Shown here one piece after another: positions 32,163 through 38,783 of a DNA stretch of 38,783 nucleotides. The translations under genes were made by a program, and so were the position numbers. Position 1 is the stretch's first letter. Every line of letters starts with the position of its first letter. Below the pieces are notes generated by a model. It did not search any database, was not told where the DNA came from, and worked only from the letters and a program-made list of their open reading frames with translations. The DNA is from JABFRJ01 sp031379035. Lineage in GTDB: Bacteria; Pseudomonadota; Alphaproteobacteria; Rhizobiales; Hyphomicrobiaceae. The stretch lies in NCBI GenBank assembly GCA_031379035.1, contig JANNEU010000019.1:1-38783 (forward strand). The letters are read 5' to 3'.

Positions 32163-33346
32163 TAAGTGCCCCTGGATCGAAGAAGAAGATCACGCTCCGA
32201 TACGCAGCGCACGGCCTCGCGGATTGGTACGGGCGGCTTGCCAATGAGAATACGTGCCTTATGCAGCGCCGAGAGGCGGCCTGCGTAGAAACTGCGAATG
32301 AGCCCGGCGTCGAGGCCATAGAAGCGCTGGAGGACGGTGTACCGGTTCTCGGGCGTGCCGGCTTTGAACAGCAATCGGTTCAGCATGCGAAACATGGAAC
32401 GCTCTGACCAGGTTTCGCGGATGGCTGTATGGATGAGCGCGCGGCCTTGTGCCGTTGTCAGGCCCGGCGGCGCGAGCGCCAGCCGGTCAGCGAGACGCAC
32501 AGCGTCAGGCAACGAGTATCCCGTAGTTGGATGGAAGAGCGCGGCCCCAAGGCCGATACGCGGCGCGCCCGCCTGGTTGGCAGCGATGAACTTTTCCATG
32601 TCGCCAGCGAGAATGATCGGCAGGACGCCGGTTTCCTCGCGGATGACCTCCGCGATCTTCCAGCCGCGGCTTGCGGCGTAGCTGTTGATATGACTGCGCA
32701 GAGTTTCCGGGGCCAGCGCATCGCCATCGCTGTAGTAAGTATCTTCGATCAGCACGGTGTCGGCGGTGAACGGTAACGTGTAGACAAAGCGATAGCCGTC
32801 ATCCTGCGCCACCGTCGCATCCATGATGATAGGCAGGCGCTGGCCGTGGGGTTCGGTCAGCCGGACTTCGAGCCCTAAGAACTTCTGAAAGCCGAGCACC
32901 AGATGTGGGCTGGAGCGCTCACCGCGGGCGTCAATGACGCAGCGAGCTTCCAGGGCGCGTTGATCGTCGAGCAGAACGCGGTTCTCGCTGACATCGACAG
33001 CTCGCACATTCGTGATGACGCTGGTCGCAAGGGCGCGCGAGATGACCTCAGCAAGACGATCCGACGTGACGGAACGGTAACCCGAATCAAGCGTGCGCGT
33101 CCGCTTGGGAAATCGTACCTCGTAGGCGGGCCACCGGTGCACGATCAGTGGGTCCATCCAAGCGTTCTGTTCGGGTGTCAGATCGCTCTCAAAAAAGCTC
33201 CAGGTATGATTGCCACCCAGCTGCGCGCCGCCTTCGAGCAGGCAGACGCGGAGATCGGGCCGGCGTTGCTTGAGACGCCACGCCAGCAGGCTGCCAGCCA
33301 GGCCACCCCCCACTATCAGAAAATCGTGTTCCGGCTCCGTGCTCAT
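32162..33346 (-). CDS. crtY: Lycopene beta-cyclase (CrtY type)
   Basis: A 394-residue flavoprotein. It opens with HDFLIVGGGLAGSLLAWRL, then LLEGGAQLGGNHTWSFF (the family GxNHTWSFH pattern, here ending in FF-E), and RFVYTLPFTADTVLIEDTYY with the conserved LIEDT. The C-terminal part has GAALFHPTTGYSLPDAVRLA, which is the CrtY consensus. It cyclises lycopene to beta-carotene. I used ATG 33346 (MSTEPEHDF), with AAAGGC just upstream; an in-frame ATG at 33415 adds residues not seen in the family. First gene of the operon; its promoter should lie in 33347-33543, shared with the divergent peptide importer. Confidence 0.95.
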   Translation of the reverse strand: MSTEPEHDFLIVGGGLAGSLLAWRLKQRRPDLRVCLLEGGAQLGGNHTWSFFESDLTPEQNAWMDPLIVHRWPAYEVRFPKRTRTLDSGYRSVTSDRLAEVISRALATSVITNVRAVDVSENRVLLDDQRALEARCVIDARGERSSPHLVLGFQKFLGLEVRLTEPHGQRLPIIMDATVAQDDGYRFVYTLPFTADTVLIEDTYYSDGDALAPETLRSHINSYAASRGWKIAEVIREETGVLPIILAGDMEKFIAANQAGAPRIGLGAALFHPTTGYSLPDAVRLADRLALAPPGLTTAQGRALIHTAIRETWSERSMFRMLNRLLFKAGTPENRYTVLQRFYGLDAGLIRSFYAGRLSALHKARILIGKPPVPIREAVRCVSERDLLLRSRGT

Positions 33347-33543
33347 GCCTTTCGAGTAGAGGATTGCCAGGGCCAAGGCAACTGTGGCTCCATGCCCGCT
33401 GGGGAACTGCATCACATCTCAAGGGGGGTAAAAATATGGGTGCCCGCCGAAGTTCACGGCGCTTGCCGAGTTCTGGAATAGCTGTGACACTTTGATTTTG
33501 TGCTGCTTGATCGTTCCGAAACATGTCCAAGGGAGTTCACCGC

Positions 33544-35097
33544 ATGCTGAGAACCAGCCTCGTCGTTGCCGCAGCTACCGCATTGGTGGCGCTTGGTAGC
33601 GGCCCAGTGCACGCCCAGAAGAAGGTCCTCAACGTCGGCATGGCATCGGCAGACGCTGGCAAGCTCGACCCACACCTGACGGCGACGACGCCTGACAAAG
33701 GGCTTCTGCATTGGGTGTTTAACGGCCTCGTGCGCTTCAAGCCGGGGTCGGCCAACCCTGAAAGCATCGAGGCCGATATCGCCGAGAGCTGGACGTCGAA
33801 CCCGAACGGGACCGAGTGGACGTTCAAAGTGCGCCAGGGCGTGCTGTGCCATCACAACTACGGAGAGTTCACGGCCGAAGACGCTGTGTATTCGATCAAG
33901 CGGGCCGCGACCAAGGCAACGTCATCGTTCTCGAACGATTTCGCGGCGCTCGAGAGCGTCACAGCACCGGATAAGTACACCGTCAAACTCACGCTCAAGA
34001 ACCCTGTCCCAGGCTTTCTGGGGTATCTGGCCAACTACCACGGCGGCAACATGGTCTGCATGAAGGCCGCCGAGGAAATGAAAGAGAACTTCGGCAAAAA
34101 GCCTATCGGTACGGGGCCTTTCGAATTCGCTGAGTATCAGGCGCAGCAGTTCGTGAAGCTGAAAGCACACAAGACCTACTTCCGCGGCGCGCCGGCTCTC
34201 GATGAAATCGTTTACCGCTACATCCCGTCGGACGCGACGCGTGATCTCGCGTTCCAATCGGGCGAGATCGACCTCATCTATGGCAAGCAGGAGCAGTCCT
34301 GGGCGGAGCGCATCAAAAAGCAGCCGGGCACCGTCGTGTCTGTCATGGAGCCAGCCGAGTTGTCCGGGCTCTATCTCAATACCAAGGTCAAGCCGCTTGA
34401 TGATCTGCGCGTGCGCCAAGCCATCGCGCATGCCATCGACCGCAAGGGTTTGGTGGATCTCAAAGGCCCATCCGTGACGCGGCCATCGGTCTCGGTGGTG
34501 CCGTCTGGCTACTTCGGCACCGACGAAGCCGCGCCGCAGTACGGCTTGGATATCGCCAAGGCCAAGGCGTTACTGGCAGAGGCGGGCTATCCCAACGGCG
34601 TGACCGTCAAGACGATCCATACGACGTTGCCTGGGATGCAGTCGACGATCGAGGCGGTGCAGGCGCAGCTTAAGAAGGCTGGGATCACCCTCGATATCGA
34701 GCTGGTTGAGCATGCCACGTTCCATGCCAAGATCCGCGATGATCTCTCGCCCATCGTGCATTATGCGGCGGCGCGCTTTCCCGTGGCGGATGTCTACCTG
34801 ACGCAGTTCTTCCACTCGCGGTCGCAGGTCAAAACGCCCACGGCTGTGACGAACTTCACACACTGCAATGCGGCCGATGGCGATATCGACGCGGCGCGTG
34901 TTGAGCAGGACGCCGGCAAGCAGAAGGCGCTCTGGAAATCGGCGCAGCAGAAGCTTGTCACCAATGTCTGCGGGATCGGTTTGTTCGAGCAGCTGCAGGT
35001 TTGGGCCTGGCGTGACACGCTCGATCTTGGCTACGAGCTGAAGGGGGCGCTGAACCTCTCGATGCCGATTACAGAGAAGACGCGGTTCAAGAACTGA
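33544..35097 (+). CDS. Peptide/nickel-type ABC transporter substrate-binding protein
   Basis: A 517-residue SBP_bac_5 protein. Signal peptide about 1-24 (LRTSLVVAAATALVALGSG, cleavage near VHAQ). The mature part has GKLDPHLTATTPDKGLLHWV, LVRFKPGS, the IAESWTSNPNGTEWTFKVRQ family signature, DAVYSIKRA, and LRVRQAIAHAIDRKGLV, all typical of DppA/OppA. ATG 33544 follows AAGGGAG at 8 bases; an ATG at 33523 is in frame but less well placed. It heads a four-gene importer operon. The ligand could be a di- or oligopeptide, glutathione or another small molecule. Confidence 0.95.
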   Translation: MLRTSLVVAAATALVALGSGPVHAQKKVLNVGMASADAGKLDPHLTATTPDKGLLHWVFNGLVRFKPGSANPESIEADIAESWTSNPNGTEWTFKVRQGVLCHHNYGEFTAEDAVYSIKRAATKATSSFSNDFAALESVTAPDKYTVKLTLKNPVPGFLGYLANYHGGNMVCMKAAEEMKENFGKKPIGTGPFEFAEYQAQQFVKLKAHKTYFRGAPALDEIVYRYIPSDATRDLAFQSGEIDLIYGKQEQSWAERIKKQPGTVVSVMEPAELSGLYLNTKVKPLDDLRVRQAIAHAIDRKGLVDLKGPSVTRPSVSVVPSGYFGTDEAAPQYGLDIAKAKALLAEAGYPNGVTVKTIHTTLPGMQSTIEAVQAQLKKAGITLDIELVEHATFHAKIRDDLSPIVHYAAARFPVADVYLTQFFHSRSQVKTPTAVTNFTHCNAADGDIDAARVEQDAGKQKALWKSAQQKLVTNVCGIGLFEQLQVWAWRDTLDLGYELKGALNLSMPITEKTRFKN

Positions 35098-35150
35098 GGT
35101 CTGCTCAGAGCGCAGGTGGTGGCACGAGCTGAAGGCGGCACAATCTCCCC

Positions 35151-36089
35151 ATGTACGCCTTTGTCTTCAAGCGCCTGCTTCTGGCTGTCTTTACAGTCTG
35201 GGCTGTGCTGACGCTGGTGTTCGTGCTGGTGCGGATCGTACCGGGCGATCCGGCGCAGGTGATCCTCGGCGATCAGGCCAGCCGTGAGGCGATCCTCGCC
35301 CTCCGCGCCCGCCTAGGCGTGGATAAGTCCATTCCCGAGCAGTACGTGGTCTTCATGGGCGGTGTCGCGCGTGGCGACTGGGGGACGTCGATGGTGACCG
35401 GTCAGCCGGTGATTGGCGAAGTGCTCAAAGTGCTGCCGTGGACCCTTGAGTTGACGCTCATCTCCGTCGCGCTGGGAACCGTGATCGGCGTGCCGCTGGG
35501 CGTATGGGCGGCGATCCGTCGGAACCGCTTTTTTGACTATGTCACGCGTATCGTGTCGTTGATCGGCCTATCCTTCCCACCTTTCGTGTCGGCAATCATC
35601 TTGCTGCTGGTGCTGGCAATCCAGTTCCCGCTGTTCCCGGTCATCAGCGCGCGCAGCGGCAGTTTCACGGCGTGGTTTCAGTCGATCGCGCTCCCGGCTT
35701 TAAACCTGGGCTTGATCATGGCCGCCTATGTCACGCGGGTGACGCGGTCGGCCATGCTGGAAGTTCTGCAGGAGGACTACGTGCGGACGGCGCGGGCCAA
35801 GGGCGTGCCGTGGGTTGTCGTGGTCTGGCGGCATGCGTTGCGCAACGCGCTCATCCCGGTCATTACGGTGGTCGGGCTTTACTTCGGCATTCTGATTGGC
35901 AACTCGGTGTTGACCGAGATCGTGTTCAACCGACCTGGCCTCGGCAAGCTGATCATCGGTGCGCTCAATCAGCGTGACTATACGATGCTGCAAGGCATGA
36001 TGGTGATTTATGCGCTGGTGGTGGTGCTGGTGAACCTTGTGACCGACCTCGCCTATGCGCTGGCCGACCCGCGGGTCAAACTCCAATGA
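35151..36089 (+). CDS. Peptide-type ABC transporter permease, DppB family
   Basis: A 312-residue permease with about six membrane helices. It begins with FVFKRLLLAVFTVWAVLTLV and has the large periplasmic loop after helix 1 (IVPGDPAQVILGDQAS), typical of DppB. The EAA loop that docks the ATPase is EDYVRTARAKGVPWVVVVWR, followed by HALRNALIPVIT. It overlaps the next permease by 4 bases (ATGA at 36086-36089). A 53 bp gap separates it from the binding-protein gene. Confidence 0.95.
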   Translation: MYAFVFKRLLLAVFTVWAVLTLVFVLVRIVPGDPAQVILGDQASREAILALRARLGVDKSIPEQYVVFMGGVARGDWGTSMVTGQPVIGEVLKVLPWTLELTLISVALGTVIGVPLGVWAAIRRNRFFDYVTRIVSLIGLSFPPFVSAIILLLVLAIQFPLFPVISARSGSFTAWFQSIALPALNLGLIMAAYVTRVTRSAMLEVLQEDYVRTARAKGVPWVVVVWRHALRNALIPVITVVGLYFGILIGNSVLTEIVFNRPGLGKLIIGALNQRDYTMLQGMMVIYALVVVLVNLVTDLAYALADPRVKLQ

Positions 36090-36976
36090 CCCACGATGCC
36101 CCACAGCTCGATGCCGCGCCCCGGTCGCCCCTGCGTGCGATGGCAACACAACTCGTCCGGGCCTTCAACACCAACAAGACGTCATGGATCGGGCTGGTTG
36201 TTTTTGTGCTGGTGGTCCTGGCGGCGGTGTTCGCGCCGTGGCTTTCGCCGCATGATCCGACCGACCAGAACGTGCTGCAACGATTGAAGCCGCCATCCGC
36301 GGATCATCTCGCCGGTACGGATAGCTTCGGTCGCGATATCCTTTCGCGCCTGCTTTACGGCGCACGGATTTCGCTCATCATCGGAATTGCCTCGACGGCC
36401 ATTGCCATGCTCGTCGGCTCGCTCATCGGGATCGTCGCCGGGTGGTATGGTGGCCGGCTGGATGCCGCGCTGATGCAGGCGATGGATATCTTGCTGGCAT
36501 TCCCATCGCTCATTCTCGGGCTGATCATCGTGGCGATGTTGGGTCCATCGATGACGAACATTATCGCGGCTATTGCTGTCACCTCTATCCCGCCGTTCGC
36601 GCGCATTGCCAGGGCCCCGACCATTGCGGTCAAAGAGCGCGAGTATATCGAAGCCGGGCGCGCGCTTGGCTTCTCGGACGGCCGTCTGATGGGCCTGCAT
36701 GTGCTGCCCAACATCTTTCCCGAAATCCTGGTGATGGGGTCGCTGTGGCTCGCGGCCGCCATTCGCACGGAAGCCTCGTTGGCCTTTGTCGGCCTCGGTG
36801 TCAAACCGCCCATACCGACGTGGGGCGGAATGATCCGCGAGGGCTTTGAAAACATTCTCGACAGCGCCTGGCTCGCAGTGATGCCGGGGATGGCGATCCT
36901 CATCGTCGTCTTTGCCTTGAACTTGCTCGGCGACGGACTGCGTGACGCGATCGACCCGAAACTACGGGGAGAATAG
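36086..36976 (+). CDS. Peptide-type ABC transporter permease, DppC family
   Basis: A 296-residue permease. The N-terminal cytoplasmic segment is followed by helix 1 (WIGLVVFVLVVLAAVFAPWL), then HDPTDQNVLQRLKPPSADH and the LAGTDSFGRDILSRLLYGAR signature of DppC. The EAA loop is EYIEAGRALGFSDGRLM. It should pair with the DppB-type protein as the channel. It is followed 4 bp later by the double ATPase gene. Confidence 0.95.
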   Translation: MTHDAPQLDAAPRSPLRAMATQLVRAFNTNKTSWIGLVVFVLVVLAAVFAPWLSPHDPTDQNVLQRLKPPSADHLAGTDSFGRDILSRLLYGARISLIIGIASTAIAMLVGSLIGIVAGWYGGRLDAALMQAMDILLAFPSLILGLIIVAMLGPSMTNIIAAIAVTSIPPFARIARAPTIAVKEREYIEAGRALGFSDGRLMGLHVLPNIFPEILVMGSLWLAAAIRTEASLAFVGLGVKPPIPTWGGMIREGFENILDSAWLAVMPGMAILIVVFALNLLGDGLRDAIDPKLRGE

Positions 36977-36980
36977 GCGC

Positions 36981-38783
36981 ATGACTGCCGCGGCCGCACC
37001 TTTGCTCTCCGTGCGCAACCTGACCACGTCGTTTCGCGTCGATGGCCGTTGGCGGCCGGTGGTCGAGAACGTGTCCTTTGACATTGCCCCGGGCACGACG
37101 ACGGCTGTGGTAGGCGAGTCGGGCTCCGGCAAGAGCGTCACCGCCCTCTCGATCATGCGTCTGGTGCCAGAGGCCAACGGCCGCATCGAAGGCGATATCC
37201 AACTTGAGGGCCAAAGCCTGCTGGCACTGCCCGAAGATGACATGCGCAAGGTGCGCGGCAACCGCATCTCCATGATTTTTCAGGAACCGATGACAAGCCT
37301 CAATCCGGTGTTGACTATCGGGTTCCAGATTGGCGAGGCGCTGGTCTATCATCGCGGTTTGGACCGTGCGGCGGCGGAAGCCGAGACGGTGCGCATTCTT
37401 GAGCGCGTGCGCATGCCAGCAGCGCGTGCACGCTTACACGAGTTTCCGCATCGGTTCTCCGGCGGGATGCGTCAGCGTGTGATGATTGCCATGGCGCTGG
37501 CCTGCCGGCCGCGGCTGCTGATCGCTGACGAGCCGACGACGGCACTTGATGTGACCATCCAGGCGCAGATCCTCGAACTCATCAAGGAGCTGCAGCAAGA
37601 GGAGGGGATGGCGGTTCTCTTCATCACGCACGACATGGGCGTGGTCGCGGAGATTGCCGATCGGGTCGTTGTGATGTGGCAAGGCAAGAAGGTCGAGGAA
37701 GGCGCAGCCGTGGAACTCTTTCGAGCACCACAGCACCCCTATACCCGCGCGTTGCTCGCCGCCGTGCCCCGTCTCGGCACCATGGTGGGTGAGCCCCATC
37801 CCTTGCGGTTTCCAAGTGTTGATCCCAAGACAGGTGTCACGACGGAGGCCGTCCCGCAGCCATCGACAATTCAAGCGGCGGCGCGCTCGATCCTGGAAGT
37901 CAAAGATCTCGTCACGCGCTTCGATCAGAAGTCGGGTCTGCTGGGGCGTGTGACCGGCCGCGTGCATGCGGTCGACAACATTTCATTCTCGCTGCAAGTG
38001 GGCGAGACGCTGGCGCTGGTCGGTGAATCCGGTTGCGGGAAGTCGACGACCGGCCGCTCCATCTTGCGCTTGATCGAGCCAACGGCGGGCACGGTTCTGT
38101 TTGAGGGTGTGGATGTTCGTGGCATGGATCGCGCCGCGCTGCGCGCCGCTCGCCAACGGATGCAGATGATCTTTCAAGACCCGTTCGCCAGCCTCAACCC
38201 GCGCAAGACAGTTGGTGCTGCCATCGCGGAACCGATGATCGTGCATGGACTTGCGCGACCAGCCGATGCACGTGAGCGCGTCGCCGCGCTGATGGCCAGA
38301 GTTGGTCTGCCGTCCGCCATGGCCACCCGCTTTCCTCACGAATTTTCGGGCGGGCAGCGGCAACGGCTGTGCATTGCGCGCGCACTCGCCTTATCACCGC
38401 GCTTGATTGTGGCCGATGAGGCGGTGTCCGCGCTTGATGTTTCGATCAAGGCGCAAGTGGTCAATCTGATGATGGACCTGCAAGCGGAGCTTGGGCTGTC
38501 GTATCTGTTCATTTCCCACGACATCGCGGTCGTTGAGCGCATCAGCCATCGCATTGCGGTCATGTATCTGGGCGAGATCGTCGAAATCGGTCCCCGTGCC
38601 GCGGTGATCGGGAACCCGCAGCACCCCTACACGCGCAAGCTGATGGCGGCCGTGCCAATTCCTGATCCCGCGCGGCGGCCACCGCGCCGATCACTGGCGG
38701 TCGATGAAATTCCAAGCGCGTTACGCGCGACCAGCTATCAAGCGCCGCAGCGGACGTATCGCGAAGTCGGCCAGGGACATGTG
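36981..38783 (+). CDS. Double ABC ATPase of peptide importer (DppD-DppF/GsiA-like), 3' end outside window
   Basis: The frame is open from ATG 36981 to the last base (601 codons) with no stop. It has two complete ATPase cassettes. The first has Walker A VGESGSGKSV (about 44-53), IFQEPMTSLNPV, signature FSGGMRQRV, and Walker B LLIADEPTTALDV. The second starts at about residue 295 with VGESGCGKSTT, then IFQDPFASLNPR, FSGGQRQRL and LIVADEAVSALDV, where Ala replaces the usual Pro of DEP. Each cassette ends in an oligo/dipeptide C-terminal element (QHPYTRALLAAVP and QHPYTRKLMAAVP). Single-chain versions like this occur in GsiA/YejF-type importers. The 5' RBS GGGGAGAAT is 7 bases upstream. The protein may be near its end. 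Confidence 0.93.
   Translation, partial: MTAAAAPLLSVRNLTTSFRVDGRWRPVVENVSFDIAPGTTTAVVGESGSGKSVTALSIMRLVPEANGRIEGDIQLEGQSLLALPEDDMRKVRGNRISMIFQEPMTSLNPVLTIGFQIGEALVYHRGLDRAAAEAETVRILERVRMPAARARLHEFPHRFSGGMRQRVMIAMALACRPRLLIADEPTTALDVTIQAQILELIKELQQEEGMAVLFITHDMGVVAEIADRVVVMWQGKKVEEGAAVELFRAPQHPYTRALLAAVPRLGTMVGEPHPLRFPSVDPKTGVTTEAVPQPSTIQAAARSILEVKDLVTRFDQKSGLLGRVTGRVHAVDNISFSLQVGETLALVGESGCGKSTTGRSILRLIEPTAGTVLFEGVDVRGMDRAALRAARQRMQMIFQDPFASLNPRKTVGAAIAEPMIVHGLARPADARERVAALMARVGLPSAMATRFPHEFSGGQRQRLCIARALALSPRLIVADEAVSALDVSIKAQVVNLMMDLQAELGLSYLFISHDIAVVERISHRIAVMYLGEIVEIGPRAAVIGNPQHPYTRKLMAAVPIPDPARRPPRRSLAVDEIPSALRATSYQAPQRTYREVGQGHV

Noticed and set aside
1..38783. tRNA genes, insertion sequences, prophage or toxin-antitoxin genes
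   Set aside because: Reading both strands I found no T-arm-like sequence in a cloverleaf context, no transposase or integrase, and no phage gene. A tRNA scan would be the formal check.

Overview
The window is about 38.8 kb of GC-rich DNA with dense gene packing, many 4-base ATGA stop/start overlaps and no phage or insertion-sequence genes. It most likely comes from an alphaproteobacterium, probably of the Hyphomicrobiales (Rhizobiales). The reasons are the ffs-dnaX-ybaB order, a DnaX that has lost most of the usual zinc cysteines, a palindromic intergenic repeat of the kind scattered through Rhizobiales genomes, several periplasmic binding proteins and a crtY-crtI-crtB carotenoid operon. The genus cannot be named from sequence alone.

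Layout. 1-446 is the tail of a glycerophosphodiester phosphodiesterase. On the minus strand, 3815-474 carries the SRP RNA gene ffs with a good promoter, dnaX, ybaB and a ModA-like binding protein. 3882-4883 (minus) is a 2-hydroxyacid dehydrogenase and 5054-6337 (plus) an O-acetylhomoserine sulfhydrylase-type PLP enzyme. 6387-12106 holds a small membrane protein, a TRAP-type DctP binding protein without its permease, an ABC ATPase without its permease, a dispersed repeat, and a translationally coupled pair of lipid-linked-sugar glycosyltransferases (GT2-GtrA and GT39). 12226-15395 holds poorly known genes, including a convergent pair whose 3' ends overlap by 69 bp. 15702-17605 is a coupled HAD phosphatase and aminotransferase.

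The most unusual part is 17935-27292. It is a five-gene unit encoding SrfB (an actin/Hsp70-like ATPase-fold protein), SrfC, a single-pass membrane protein with a Sel1-like C-terminal domain, a secreted long coiled-coil protein with about twelve 17-residue repeats and two Sel1-like modules, and a TAXI-type periplasmic binding protein. A strong intrinsic terminator follows at 27319-27346. The arrangement suggests a trans-envelope assembly: two cytoplasmic proteins, a membrane linker, a periplasmic rod and a periplasmic ligand sensor. SrfB and SrfC are known only as putative virulence factors and their biochemistry is not established, so this is the best candidate in the window for an undescribed system.

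After a 0.8 kb stretch without a convincing gene come a small membrane protein, an M20 peptidase, the crtYIB operon (minus strand; phytoene to beta-carotene, with no crtE in view), and a plus-strand peptide/nickel-type ABC importer (binding protein, two permeases and a double ATPase that runs off the end of the window).
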